DNA from: Candidatus Nomurabacteria bacterium GW2011_GWC2_42_20
Lineage (GTDB): Bacteria; Patescibacteriota; Minisyncoccia; Phycocordibacterales; UBA1550
NCBI GenBank assembly: GCA_000998425.1
Contig: LCDG01000004.1
Coordinates: 1-50,815, forward strand
Length of the DNA stretch: 50,815 nt
Direction: 5' to 3'
Below, in pieces: positions 23,995 through 33,119 of this stretch. The notes under the pieces are model-generated. The model saw only the letters and a program-made list of their open reading frames with translations, did no database searches and was not told the DNA's origin. The position numbers were made by a program, and so were the translations under genes. Numbering within the stretch: the stretch's first letter is position 1; each line of letters begins with the position of its first letter.

Positions 23995-25005
23995 ATGTCG
24001 GGAATTAAAACAAAAAGAGAGTCACAAAAAATTCTTATAACGGGAACCGCTGGATTTATTGGATATCATCTAGCGAGTGCTCTTCTTGAGCGCGGAGATA
24101 TTGTTGTTGGTGTTGATAATTTTACCCCCTACTATGATGTGCGCATGAAAGAAGCCAGACATGAGATTCTTAAAAAAAATAAATCGTTTCATTTTTATAA
24201 TATATCAATTGCCAACTATAAGGATTTGGAGAAGGTTATTAAAAAGGAAAAACCAGAAATAATCGTACATCTTGCTGCGCAAGCTGGGGTGCGTTTCTCT
24301 CTTAAAAATCCTTGGGCATATGCCGATGCAAATTTTCTTGGTACCCTTAATATTTTCGAAGTTGCAAGACAGTTTGGCATAAAAAGAGTGCTCTACGCCT
24401 CATCGAGTTCTGTGTACGGTGATAATAAGAAAATGCCATTTTCTGAAGACGATAGGACTGATAATCCAATTTCGGTTTATGCTGCTACCAAAAAAGGGAA
24501 CGAAATGCTCGCATATTCTTATCATTCGCTTTATGGGATCGAAACTGCAGGCATGAGGTTTTTTACAGTCTATGGTCGATATGGCAGACCCGATCTCGCA
24601 CTTTTTAAGTTTACAAAAAATATTATTGCTGGGAAGCCTATTGATGTATATAACCGTGGAAAGATGAAAAGGACTTTTACGCATATTAGCGACATTGTAA
24701 GTGGAATCTTGGCCCTTATTGAAAAGAAAAAACTTAAGTATGAACTCTATAATTTGGGGGGGGATGAATCAACCACACTTCTGGATTTTATCAAGATTAT
24801 TGAGTTGCGACTTGGGAAAAAAGCAACGATGAATATGTTGCCAATGCAAGCAGGAGATGTCCCAGCCGCGGTGGCAGACACATCAAAGGCGTGTTGTGAC
24901 CTTAATTATTCCTCACGAGTGTCAATCGAAGATGGTGTTGCAGACTTTGTGGATTGGTTCATTGAAAACAAAAAATGGCTCCTCCGACTCAAAGATCCAA
25001 AGTAG
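23995..25005 (+). CDS. UDP-glucuronate 4-epimerase-like protein
   Basis: A 336-aa SDR. NAD motif TGTAGFIGYHLASALLERG, then VGVDNFTPYYDVRMKEAR, a signature of UDP-glucuronate 4-epimerases (the N-x-Y-Y-D segment). SSSSVYGDNKKMPFSEDD leads to YAATKKGNEMLAYSY (Y-x3-K). RTFTHISDIVSGI and the C-terminus match the same group. It would make UDP-galacturonate from UDP-glucuronate. The dehydrogenase-like gene next to it could supply the substrate, though that protein is truncated. Confidence 0.85.
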   Translation: MSGIKTKRESQKILITGTAGFIGYHLASALLERGDIVVGVDNFTPYYDVRMKEARHEILKKNKSFHFYNISIANYKDLEKVIKKEKPEIIVHLAAQAGVRFSLKNPWAYADANFLGTLNIFEVARQFGIKRVLYASSSSVYGDNKKMPFSEDDRTDNPISVYAATKKGNEMLAYSYHSLYGIETAGMRFFTVYGRYGRPDLALFKFTKNIIAGKPIDVYNRGKMKRTFTHISDIVSGILALIEKKKLKYELYNLGGDESTTLLDFIKIIELRLGKKATMNMLPMQAGDVPAAVADTSKACCDLNYSSRVSIEDGVADFVDWFIENKKWLLRLKDPK

Positions 25006-25028
25006 TAATTATAGTAAATGATAAAATA

Positions 25029-25877
25029 ATGAATAAGCCACTTATTGGATTTATAGGACAAGGTTTTATTGGTAAAAATTATGCCGATGATTTTGAGATG
25101 CGCGGACATTCTGTTGTGCGCTATTCGCTTGAAGAGCCGCACATTAATAACAAAGAAAAAATTGCGGATTGTGACATTGTGTTTATTGCCGTGAACGCAA
25201 ACACTACCCAAAATGGATTTGATGATAGTAATATTCGTTCGGGTTTGAGTATCGTTGGAAAAGGTAAAGTTGTGGTAATAAAATCAACGCTTCCTCCGGG
25301 GATGACGAAGAAATTTCAAGAGGATTTCCCAGGTATCACTATTCTTTTTTCCCCAGAATTTTTAAGTGAAGTGACAGCGGCGCATGACGCTGCAAATCCA
25401 TTTTCAAATATCGTCGGACTTCCTGTTGAAGATGAGATTCATCGCCTCGCCGCAACGCAAGTGCATGAGGTTCTTCCTGCTGCCCCCTTTGCACTTACTT
25501 GCGACAGCGATGAAGCAGAGATCGTAAAGTACGCGCACAACGTTGCAGGTTTTTTCCAGGTTGTTGCTTTTAACCTTATGTATGATGTCGCGAAAAATCT
25601 CGGTCATGATTGGGAGAATATTAAAAAAGCACTCACCGCGGATCCTTTTATTAATAAAAGTTATATTAATCCAGTTCACAAAACAGGGCGGGGGGCGGGT
25701 GGACACTGCTTTATAAAGGACCTCGCTGCCTTTGCTGATGTATACGAAAAACTAGTCAACGATAAGGAGGGGGTGGCCGTCCTGCGTGCTCTTGAATCAA
25801 AAAATATAAAACTTTTGCGTGATAGTAATAAAGATATAGATCTGCTTAGTGGTGTATATGGCGAAGGGAATATTTAA
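25029..25877 (+). CDS. Short UDP-glucose/GDP-mannose dehydrogenase-like protein
   Basis: A 282-aa protein with the first two domains of the family only. It has an NAD-binding start (IGFIGQGFIGKNYADDF), STLPPGMTKKF, SPEFLSEVTAAHD, EAEIVKYAHNV, and the catalytic loop GRGAGGHCFIKDLAAFADVY with the nucleophilic Cys. Full-length enzymes are about 430 aa and carry a C-terminal UDP-sugar-binding domain, which is absent here. The frame is open and ends with its stop just before the next gene, so it is a short form rather than an obvious frameshift. ATG 25029 is chosen over the longer frame, which overlaps the upstream gene. Confidence 0.75.
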   Translation: MNKPLIGFIGQGFIGKNYADDFEMRGHSVVRYSLEEPHINNKEKIADCDIVFIAVNANTTQNGFDDSNIRSGLSIVGKGKVVVIKSTLPPGMTKKFQEDFPGITILFSPEFLSEVTAAHDAANPFSNIVGLPVEDEIHRLAATQVHEVLPAAPFALTCDSDEAEIVKYAHNVAGFFQVVAFNLMYDVAKNLGHDWENIKKALTADPFINKSYINPVHKTGRGAGGHCFIKDLAAFADVYEKLVNDKEGVAVLRALESKNIKLLRDSNKDIDLLSGVYGEGNI

Positions 25878-26941
25878 TGTTATCTATGCGCTTTCTTATT
25901 CTCACCCAAAAAGTTGACCGCAATGATCCAGTCCTCGGGTTTTTCCATAGATGGATCGAGGAGTTTGCAAAACACTGCGAGCGCGTGACGGTGATTGCTC
26001 TTGGTGTAGGCGAATATAATTTACCTAAAAATGTGAAAGTATTTTCTCTCGGGAAGGAGCATGGTATTTCTCGATTAAAGTATCTGATAAATTTTTATCG
26101 CCTTATTTGGCGTGAGCGAAAAAATTATAACGCTGTGTTTGTGCATATGAATCAGGTTTATGTAGTTTTGGGAGGATTTTTCTGGAGACTTATGCGAAAG
26201 CCTGTTGGGCTTTGGTATGTGCATCGGGAAAAAACTATTTCACTTTGTATTGCAGAAAAACTAGTAAATATTATTTTTACTAGTACCCCCGAGAGTTTCC
26301 AGGTACCCACAAAAAAAGCACATTATCTTGGGCATGGTATTGATATATTAGACTGCGCACGCCCCCAAGGATATCACGAGCCACGCAATGAGAAATCGAT
26401 CCTTTGTGTGGGCAGGTTGTCTGCTATCAAGGATCAGAAGACAATTATTCATGCTTGTGCAATTCTTGTCCGTGAAGGTATCGATATCACGTGTACATTT
26501 GTTGGTAATGCGGACACGAAGGCAGACATGGTATATAAAAACAAACTACTTGCTTTAGTTGCGAATGAAAAACTTCAAAATAATATATTTTTTATTGACG
26601 GCATTTCTCACGCAGAACTCATTCCATTTTTTTGGAAAAGTGGTATTCATGTAAATGGTTCTCCAACTGGGGGATTAGATAAGGTTGTCATTGAGAGTAT
26701 GGCCGCAGGGGCAATCCCTGTTGTGGCAAATGAAGCATTTCGTAACACGCTCGGGAAGTATTCTGAGCGATTGGTATTCGATGAGGGTGATGCAGACAGT
26801 CTAGCTGATTATCTTAGGAATCTTTTGGTTGCGAATGATAAATATGAGTTACGTGCCGCATTAATGGACAAAGCACGTGATAACTTTGACCTCGCAGTTC
26901 TTGTTAAGAAGATAGTTACATATTATGAAACAAGTCGATAA
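25877..26941 (+). CDS. Glycosyltransferase, GT4-like
   Basis: A 354-aa GT-B protein. The N-terminal domain begins LILTQKVDRNDPVLGFFHRW, a variant of the GT4 acceptor loop. The donor domain has LCVGRLSAIKDQKTIIHACAIL and SPTGGLDKVVIESMAAGAIPVV, in which the first Glu of E-x7-E is replaced. It starts in a TAATG overlap with the dehydrogenase-like gene; ATG 25886 (MRFLIL) is an alternative start. The next gene overlaps its end by 17 bases. Confidence 0.82.
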   Translation: MLSMRFLILTQKVDRNDPVLGFFHRWIEEFAKHCERVTVIALGVGEYNLPKNVKVFSLGKEHGISRLKYLINFYRLIWRERKNYNAVFVHMNQVYVVLGGFFWRLMRKPVGLWYVHREKTISLCIAEKLVNIIFTSTPESFQVPTKKAHYLGHGIDILDCARPQGYHEPRNEKSILCVGRLSAIKDQKTIIHACAILVREGIDITCTFVGNADTKADMVYKNKLLALVANEKLQNNIFFIDGISHAELIPFFWKSGIHVNGSPTGGLDKVVIESMAAGAIPVVANEAFRNTLGKYSERLVFDEGDADSLADYLRNLLVANDKYELRAALMDKARDNFDLAVLVKKIVTYYETSR

Positions 26942-27539
26942 AACAGCATACCAATTTTTATCCTATGCTCACCCAGGGCGTTTTGTGAGTTATTATCATC
27001 AGCTTGCCGAGCTTCTCGCTCTTAACCCTGAGAATGTTCTTGAGATTGGCGTTGGTGACGGCGTGTTTCGGGATTACATTAAAAACAATACAAATATCCC
27101 CTATACTAGCGTCGACGTTGCTGACGACATCCGCCCTGATGTTGTTGGTGATGTAACAAAACTTCCTTTTCAAGATGAAACTTTTGATGTGGTGTGCGCG
27201 TTTGAAGTTCTTGAGCATATTCCTTTTGAGCAGTTTGAGAGAGCGCTCAGTGAGCTTTCTCGCGTATCAACGAGAGCTGTTGTTTTGAGTCTGCCACATT
27301 TTGGCCCGCCAGTGAAATTTTTGCTTAAGCTCCCATTTCTTCATGAGATATCTTTTGCTTTCAAAATTCCGTTCGCGCGCAAGCATGTTTTTAATGGTCA
27401 GCATTATTGGGAAATAGGGAAGCGTGGGTATTCACAATCAAGGATACGAAGTATTATCGAAAAATATTTTGTAATCGAAAAAGAGTTTGTACCGTTTGAA
27501 AATCAATACCACCATTTTTTTATTTTAAAAAATAAATGA
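26925..27539 (+). CDS. SAM-dependent methyltransferase (class I)
   Basis: A 204-aa Rossmann-fold methyltransferase. Motif I is VLEIGVGDGVFRDYI (about residues 38-52); motif II region is YTSVDVADDIRPDVVGD; motif IV region is FDVVCAFEVLEHIPFEQF. The C-terminal half is hydrophobic and basic, possibly for contact with a lipid-linked substrate. It may methylate a sugar or end the chain, as in some O-antigens, but the target is not visible. It overlaps the genes on both sides, so it is part of the same operon. Confidence 0.82.
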   Translation: MKQVDKTAYQFLSYAHPGRFVSYYHQLAELLALNPENVLEIGVGDGVFRDYIKNNTNIPYTSVDVADDIRPDVVGDVTKLPFQDETFDVVCAFEVLEHIPFEQFERALSELSRVSTRAVVLSLPHFGPPVKFLLKLPFLHEISFAFKIPFARKHVFNGQHYWEIGKRGYSQSRIRSIIEKYFVIEKEFVPFENQYHHFFILKNK

Positions 27540-28651
27540 AACTATACTACGTTGCAAATGTACGAATTCCTACTGAAAAGGCACACGGGATTCAAATAAT
27601 GAAAATGTGCGAAGCTTTTGCTCGACAGGGTTTTGACGTGGAGTTGATTGTCCCACGAAGATTTACGCAAATTAATTCTAACCCCTTCGAATACTACTCA
27701 ACGAAAAGCATCTTCTCAATCAAGAAAATGCCTTGCATTGATTTGGTTAGGTATGGAAAGTGGGGGTTCTATGTTCAGGCAATCTCGTTTGCTTTAAGTG
27801 CGTTTTTTTACGTTATGTTCACTCCGAAAGCTGTAATCTTTGGGCGCGACGAGCAGTCACTTATGCTTGTGTCGTTTTTCCGTCAGGTTGCATGGGAAAC
27901 GCATACCAGTGTCTACAATCAAGCCACAAAAGTTCTTCTTCGCATGAAACCGTTTGTAGTAACTATTACGCATGGTTTAGAAAACTTTTATATTTCTAAG
28001 GGGTTCAATAGTAAAAATATTTTTGTTTCGCCAGATGGTGTTGACGAGAGGCTGTTTGGTGTCACAACAACAAAGTATGAGGCGCGAAGTAAACTTGGGA
28101 TACCTCTAGGTAAAAAGGTGGTGTTGTATACAGGGCATCTCTATGACTGGAAGGGTGCCCATACCCTCGCTCGTGCTTCGCAGGATCTTCCTGAGGATGT
28201 TCTCGTTTACTTTGTTGGTGGAACTGAAGGAGACATCAAATCGTTCAAAGAGCAGTTTGGTGCGATGCCCAATATTCGAATTCTTGGTAAAAAACCATAT
28301 GCAGAAATTCCTTTATATTTGAAATCTGCCGATGTGCTAGTTATTCCAAACTCTGCTAAAAGTGATATTTCAAATTTGTACACCTCACCAATGAAGCTCT
28401 TCGAATACATGGAGGGTGGCGTACCTATCGTTGCCTCCAGCATACCATCCATTCGTGAGATTATTGATGATTCGTCCGCCTTTTTTTGTTCACCTGACGA
28501 CAGTGTGAGTCTTTCCGACGCTATCATGAGGGTATTAGCGAACAATGAAGAGGCGCAGAAAAAAGCAATCCAGGCGCGTATTATTGTAAAAAATTATACT
28601 TGGGAGAAAAGAGCGCGGAACATTTTAGATTTCATAAAAGTTCAGCTATAG
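27536..28651 (+). CDS. Glycosyltransferase, GT4
   Basis: A 371-aa GT-B enzyme. The acceptor-side start is VANVRIPTEKAHGIQIMKMCEAFARQG. The donor half has LYTGHLYDWKGAHTLARASQDLPE and a late segment TSPMKLFEYMEGGVPIVASSIPSIREII, in which K-x2-E-Y replaces the common E-x7-E pattern as in many bacterial GT4 proteins. It starts four bases inside the methyltransferase (ATGA overlap). Confidence 0.85.
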   Translation: MKLYYVANVRIPTEKAHGIQIMKMCEAFARQGFDVELIVPRRFTQINSNPFEYYSTKSIFSIKKMPCIDLVRYGKWGFYVQAISFALSAFFYVMFTPKAVIFGRDEQSLMLVSFFRQVAWETHTSVYNQATKVLLRMKPFVVTITHGLENFYISKGFNSKNIFVSPDGVDERLFGVTTTKYEARSKLGIPLGKKVVLYTGHLYDWKGAHTLARASQDLPEDVLVYFVGGTEGDIKSFKEQFGAMPNIRILGKKPYAEIPLYLKSADVLVIPNSAKSDISNLYTSPMKLFEYMEGGVPIVASSIPSIREIIDDSSAFFCSPDDSVSLSDAIMRVLANNEEAQKKAIQARIIVKNYTWEKRARNILDFIKVQL

Positions 28652-28660
28652 TATATAAAC

Positions 28661-29377
28661 ATGGCAAAAGATACCGAGTTTTACAATAAGATTAGTGGGC
28701 GCTATAGTGAGGATAGATATCCCGATGTGGCAAACTCATATACACAATCCTTCTTCAATAGAAGGCTGGAACTCTTGGTAAGTGCTATCAAACAAACAGT
28801 GTTAGTTCAAGGGAGTGGCTTGTCCGTGCTTGAGATTGGTTGCGCAGATGGGGTTGTTCTACGAAAAATATATGAAGTATTTAATAAAAATATTTCGTAC
28901 CTTGTAGGGTTAGATATTTCTCCAAAGATGATTGAGGTGGCCTCCCGTGAAAATAGTGATGTGGGGATATTGTTTAAGGTGCGAAATGATTACAAGGATT
29001 TGAGAAAGTTTAATCTGATTCTTGAGGTTGGTGTCATAAACTACACAGAGTCTGTTAGTTCTGAAATGGCATATGCGCATAGTGTCCTTGATGATGGGGG
29101 ATATTATATTTGCTCATTTGCTGGTACTGACTCGCTTTTGAACAGGATTAAACCAGGAGACAAGGGGTATAACAACTTCCTGTCATATGAAGAATACGAA
29201 GAATCTATCAAGGAATTTTTTACGATAGAAAAGAAAATCCCCGTTGGTTTCTTTGTGCCACTTTTGTGGCGGCTCCCTGCTCTCGCGAGATTTAAGCAGC
29301 CTATTATTGAAAATCTGTTTAAATATATTTCCCCAAATTTATTCCACGAAAATATTTACGTTCTCCGAAAGAAATAG
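28661..29377 (+). CDS. SAM-dependent methyltransferase (class I)
   Basis: A 238-aa protein. Motif I is VLEIGCADGVVLRKIYEVF (about residues 58-76), followed by LVGLDISPKMIEVASREN and FNLILEVGVINYTESVS. The N-terminus FYNKISGRYSEDRYP resembles the typical start of ubiquinone/sugar-type methyltransferases. Target unknown. It is the last gene of the forward block and converges on the reverse fucosyltransferase, with only 6 bases between the stops. Confidence 0.8.
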   Translation: MAKDTEFYNKISGRYSEDRYPDVANSYTQSFFNRRLELLVSAIKQTVLVQGSGLSVLEIGCADGVVLRKIYEVFNKNISYLVGLDISPKMIEVASRENSDVGILFKVRNDYKDLRKFNLILEVGVINYTESVSSEMAYAHSVLDDGGYYICSFAGTDSLLNRIKPGDKGYNNFLSYEEYEESIKEFFTIEKKIPVGFFVPLLWRLPALARFKQPIIENLFKYISPNLFHENIYVLRKK

Positions 29378-29383
29378 TGAGCT

Positions 29384-30274
29384 TTATATTCTTACCCATG
29401 CCTCAGGAATAAGATCTTTTGTGTTGGTATCAGATCCTGTAAACCATTTTTGAGGAGCAATCACTATCTTGTCTTGGTTTACGTTGAGCCATGCTCCCCA
29501 CCAAGAAAATGTGCTGTTAGCAATAATATTATGTTTGCAGTTGCTCATAATGATGAGCTCCTCATGGTCGGGAATTATTTTGTCGGAGACAAAAAATATT
29601 GGATAAGAGACCCTCAGATTATTTTTCGCCCACTCTATATCATTAGAAAATACATAAAAAGTTGGATTATGTATTGATTGTGAAATGCAATCTATTGCAT
29701 TAGTGTAATACTCTATCGGGCACACCCCATGGAATTTGTTGATTCGAGGGTTGTCTACATAATCACCACGTCTGATGTGAATAGAGACTGAATTTGATTC
29801 AGATGTTTTCGCAATCCAATTTTTGACCTCGCTTGAGGGCTCGTTTCTGAGCGTTATTTCCTTTCGAATAGTGTCTTCAATGTTTTTAAAATATTTTTCA
29901 CTTTGCCATACACCAGATAAGTAGCAACTACTCCTTACGTTCAAGATTTCAGGGCAAAAAGTAAAGTCAGGTTCAGTGATAAATTTTTTTTTGTGAATCG
30001 GCTTCAGGCCTTCAGATATCCTAAAAATCTTTCTTTTGATTCTCCCATAGAAACTCGCGTCGCCAATATTTGGTAGTCCAGCCCTTAAATAATCTTCTTC
30101 CTTTGTAATTTCTTGGTGCGTATTAAATCGGCCCAAGGTGTATACAAAGGAGCTGTTAATATAATAATTAGCTTCCATCTTTAGCGTGTCATTGTTCAAA
30201 AGGGCTAAATGACGACCAAGCGCGTATTGGAATAACTGGTTTCCGAGCCCACCTGTTGCTTTGGCAATAATCAT
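29384..30274 (-). CDS. Alpha-1,2-fucosyltransferase-like protein, GT11
   Basis: A 296-aa GT11 enzyme. Motifs: ATGGLGNQLFQYALGRHLAL at the N-terminus, SVSIHIRRGDYV (about residues 157-168; the HxRRGDY donor-binding motif), and NSTFSWWGAWLN near the end. The family moves fucose from GDP-fucose to a galactose 2-position. The donor pathway (manC, PMM, gmd, fcl) lies in the same locus. It is the last gene of the reverse block 33964-29384. A second, paralogous GT11 lies at 36102-36995. Confidence 0.9.
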   Translation of the reverse strand: MIIAKATGGLGNQLFQYALGRHLALLNNDTLKMEANYYINSSFVYTLGRFNTHQEITKEEDYLRAGLPNIGDASFYGRIKRKIFRISEGLKPIHKKKFITEPDFTFCPEILNVRSSCYLSGVWQSEKYFKNIEDTIRKEITLRNEPSSEVKNWIAKTSESNSVSIHIRRGDYVDNPRINKFHGVCPIEYYTNAIDCISQSIHNPTFYVFSNDIEWAKNNLRVSYPIFFVSDKIIPDHEELIIMSNCKHNIIANSTFSWWGAWLNVNQDKIVIAPQKWFTGSDTNTKDLIPEAWVRI

Positions 30275-30295
30275 AAATGTTGTCGGCGCGTTGTT

Positions 30296-31279
30296 CTACC
30301 AATAATAATTTCTATATTTTTTGTAATACTCCACTGTTCTTTTTGTCCCTTCTCTTAAATTTACCTTAGGCTCCCACGAAACGTCGTTTCTGATTTTGTT
30401 ATAATTCGCAATATAATCACCAAAGTTCGCGACAATATAGTTCTCGGGATATGGAACGAGCTCCTTTGATCCAGATTGAGTTTCTATTAAAATAGCATCA
30501 ACCATATCAACAAGTCGAGTTCTCTCGTCGGTGCCTAGATTGTATGCTTCACCCGACCTGCCCCCCATCCCCAGACGAAGAAATGCATCAACGACGTCGT
30601 CAATGTAGATATAGTCTCGTGATTGAGTTCCGTCGCCAAATATTTTAATAACTTCGCCATTGAGTGATTGCCTCAGGAACCAGCCAGCAACTGAGTATTT
30701 GCTGTGCTTCATGTGTTGACGTGGGCCATATGGCGTAGGGATGCGAACGGTGACAGTGTCGATATTAAATGTTTCAAAATAGTATCGATAATACATTTCA
30801 GCGAGAAGTTTATGGATCCCATATATAGTTAAAGGTTTTGTCGGGTGATTTTCGTCTGCTGGAGTGTGCAAGATTTTCCCATACACCATGCGCGACGAAG
30901 AAAAGAGAATCCTCGCTTGAGGCGCGTGTTTTCGAACTGCTTCAAGTATGATCAAGTGTCCACGACAGTTAATATCAAGGTCGAGGAGGGGGTGGTCTTT
31001 AGAATCGAGATGACTTACCTGTGCAGCAAAGTTGTAAATAATATCTTTATCCTTTACGAGCGTTGCAATAAGTTCCTCGTCTCGGATGTCTCCATGGATA
31101 AATTCAATACTGTCCTCAATCTCTTTGAGGTTGAACAGGTTACCTCCATAGAGGGGGAGCATCGCATCGACAATAGTCACGCGAGCTCCATATTTAACAA
31201 GTGCAGTAGCGATAGAGCTACCAATAAAGCCAGCGCCCCCAGTAATTAACACTCGTTTATCCTTGAATGATTTCATCAT
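30296..31279 (-). CDS. NAD-dependent sugar-nucleotide epimerase/dehydratase
   Basis: A 327-aa extended SDR. TGGAGFIGSSIATALVKYG binds NAD. FSSSRMVYG then YGIHKLLAEMYYRY give the Ser/Tyr-x3-Lys active site. RDYIYIDDVVDAFLRL and the tail WEPKVNLREGTKRTVEYYKK fit the UDP-glucose 4-epimerase / CDP-sugar epimerase group. It lacks the dTDP-glucose 4,6-dehydratase signature, so I do not call it RmlB despite the neighbouring RmlC. Substrate unknown. Confidence 0.8.
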   Translation of the reverse strand: MMKSFKDKRVLITGGAGFIGSSIATALVKYGARVTIVDAMLPLYGGNLFNLKEIEDSIEFIHGDIRDEELIATLVKDKDIIYNFAAQVSHLDSKDHPLLDLDINCRGHLIILEAVRKHAPQARILFSSSRMVYGKILHTPADENHPTKPLTIYGIHKLLAEMYYRYYFETFNIDTVTVRIPTPYGPRQHMKHSKYSVAGWFLRQSLNGEVIKIFGDGTQSRDYIYIDDVVDAFLRLGMGGRSGEAYNLGTDERTRLVDMVDAILIETQSGSKELVPYPENYIVANFGDYIANYNKIRNDVSWEPKVNLREGTKRTVEYYKKYRNYYW

Positions 31280-31297
31280 GATGTATGTTTGTTAATT

Positions 31298-31861
31298 CTA
31301 AAATACTTCCGCGTCCTTTGCGAGAGGGAGATTTAAATCTTTTTCAGATACAAGTGGGTTTGAAATCCCCCAGTTGATGTTGATTTCAGGATCATCGTAG
31401 CGAATACCGCGTTCGTACTCTTTTGAGTATTCCTCAGTACATTTGTATAGGAATCTTACTTCATCGGAAAGAGTAACGAATCCATGCGCAAATCCAGCAG
31501 GAATGAAAAGCATGTTGTTGTTCTTATCACTAAGTTCCACAGCAACACTCTTTAGAAACGTAGGTGAGTCCCTGCGTATATCAACCGCAATATCAATTAT
31601 ATTACCCTTGAGGACGCGCACGAGCTTGCCTTGTGCTTTTGGATTGAGCTGGTAGTGCAGTCCACGAATTACGCCTTTTTTTGAGTGCGAAAAATTATCT
31701 TGCAAAAATGTAGTAGGAAGTCCATTCCTCTCAAACTCGGAAGCCTTAAACCACTCGGAAAAATAACCACGGTCATCAGGGAAAGCCGGTGTCTCAATAA
31801 GGACAACCTCTGGAATATTTTGTTTTTTGAAAATGAATGTCACGGTATTATTTTTCTTCAA
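31298..31861 (-). CDS. rfbC: dTDP-4-dehydrorhamnose 3,5-epimerase (RmlC/RfbC)
   Basis: A 187-aa cupin epimerase. FPDDRGYFSEWFKASEF, then GVIRGLHYQLNPKAQGKLVRVLKG with the catalytic His, DIAVDIRRDSPTF, and FIPAGFAHGFVTLSDEVRFLYK are RmlC hallmarks. It epimerises dTDP-4-keto-6-deoxyglucose on the way to dTDP-rhamnose or a related 6-deoxy sugar. RmlA is at 48041, but RmlB and RmlD are not in this window. Its start overlaps the end of the upstream glycosyltransferase by 14 bases. Confidence 0.9.
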   Translation of the reverse strand: MKKNNTVTFIFKKQNIPEVVLIETPAFPDDRGYFSEWFKASEFERNGLPTTFLQDNFSHSKKGVIRGLHYQLNPKAQGKLVRVLKGNIIDIAVDIRRDSPTFLKSVAVELSDKNNNMLFIPAGFAHGFVTLSDEVRFLYKCTEEYSKEYERGIRYDDPEININWGISNPLVSEKDLNLPLAKDAEVF

Positions 31862-33119
31862 GTAATTGTTTATAAAGATTTTCGTACTGCCCAGCTATTT
31901 TTTCCCATGTGAATTTTTCAAGCCACGCTTCATGCCCTGCTTTTCCCAAGTCTTCACGAAGTTTTTTGTCGGTGCAAAGTTTCTCGAGAAGTTTTGCTGA
32001 ACCTCTGATTTTTGCGCGCACAAACCCTCGATCGCTGTGGAAATTCTTGATGTTAAAGAATTCTAATACTGTTTTAATCCAGTGTTTAATATTATCACGG
32101 ATGGTGTCTTCTGGTGGAACATTCTTGTCAGTAGGAAGAAGCATTCCGCCATGCCCTTCACGAATAATGTCCCTCACGCTCCCAACGTCTGTCGCTAGGA
32201 AAGGGAGAGACGATGCCATGCTCTCAAAGAGAACTATTGAAGCACCCCCCTCTATGTTTGAGGGGAATAAAAAGATATCTGATTCGCGATATGCTGCAAT
32301 TGTCTCCGCTCGCGTTATGTGTTTTACAACGATGTTCTTTTTGGTATTTTTGAACAACACAGAATCATTGTATTTCTTTGCAAGTTCGTCACATTGCGAT
32401 GAACAACCTGCGGGATATTCTCCGCCCACAATAAGGAGCGTTGCTGGACCTGTCTTTGCTTGCGCAAATATTTTAATAGCGCGCGAGTGACCTTTATATC
32501 CCGTGTGGGTGCCCACATGAAGTATTAGTAGGTTTTCGTCTGGAATGGAAAGTCTTTTGCGGATGGAAAATGAAATTGGTTGTTCCATTTCTTCGCGACT
32601 TGAGCCATTTGATATAATCGTATAATTTTCAATTTGATGGTCTTTCGCAAATTGCATATCTCGTTGACCTTCTGAAATTATTACATTCATATCATACTGG
32701 CGCATCCAATCTGGCATATATGAAAAATACTCATACCATACTTTTAAATAGAGACCACTGAATCCTGTCGGCACAAAAACTTTTTTTGCGGTTACCTCTG
32801 GAAGAACAGGAAGCAAAGCGTCTGTCATTGGCTGTTGAGCTGCAAAATTTGTCACAATATCAAAGTCACTATTCAGTACAAAGCGTTGATATTCTGCAAC
32901 TTCACCAGTAAGTTCTGTCGTATACCCGCCTTTTATGTCAAACTCCTCAACGTGCACTGAGGAGGTCGGAAAATCAGCACCATTTTCTCTCGGAACTGGG
33001 AGTGATGCAACGGTGACAGTATGACCTTGTTCTATGAGCTTTTCTGATATCTGGCGAACAACCTCATACATTCCGCCACAAATCGGAGAATAATATTTTA
33101 CCGTATGTAGAATTTTCAT
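31848..33119 (-). CDS. Glycosyltransferase, GT4
   Basis: A 423-aa GT-B enzyme. The start MKILHTVKYYSPICGGMYEVV is a typical GT4 acceptor loop. The donor domain has LILHVGTHTGYKGHSRAIKIFAQA and FPSNIEGGASIVLFESMASSLPFL with the E-x7-E pair, then TDVGSVRDII. I chose ATG 33119 because it overlaps the upstream gene's TGA as ATGA; the longer frame would extend deep into that gene. The pair is translationally coupled. Confidence 0.88.
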   Translation of the reverse strand: MKILHTVKYYSPICGGMYEVVRQISEKLIEQGHTVTVASLPVPRENGADFPTSSVHVEEFDIKGGYTTELTGEVAEYQRFVLNSDFDIVTNFAAQQPMTDALLPVLPEVTAKKVFVPTGFSGLYLKVWYEYFSYMPDWMRQYDMNVIISEGQRDMQFAKDHQIENYTIISNGSSREEMEQPISFSIRKRLSIPDENLLILHVGTHTGYKGHSRAIKIFAQAKTGPATLLIVGGEYPAGCSSQCDELAKKYNDSVLFKNTKKNIVVKHITRAETIAAYRESDIFLFPSNIEGGASIVLFESMASSLPFLATDVGSVRDIIREGHGGMLLPTDKNVPPEDTIRDNIKHWIKTVLEFFNIKNFHSDRGFVRAKIRGSAKLLEKLCTDKKLREDLGKAGHEAWLEKFTWEKIAGQYENLYKQLLEEK

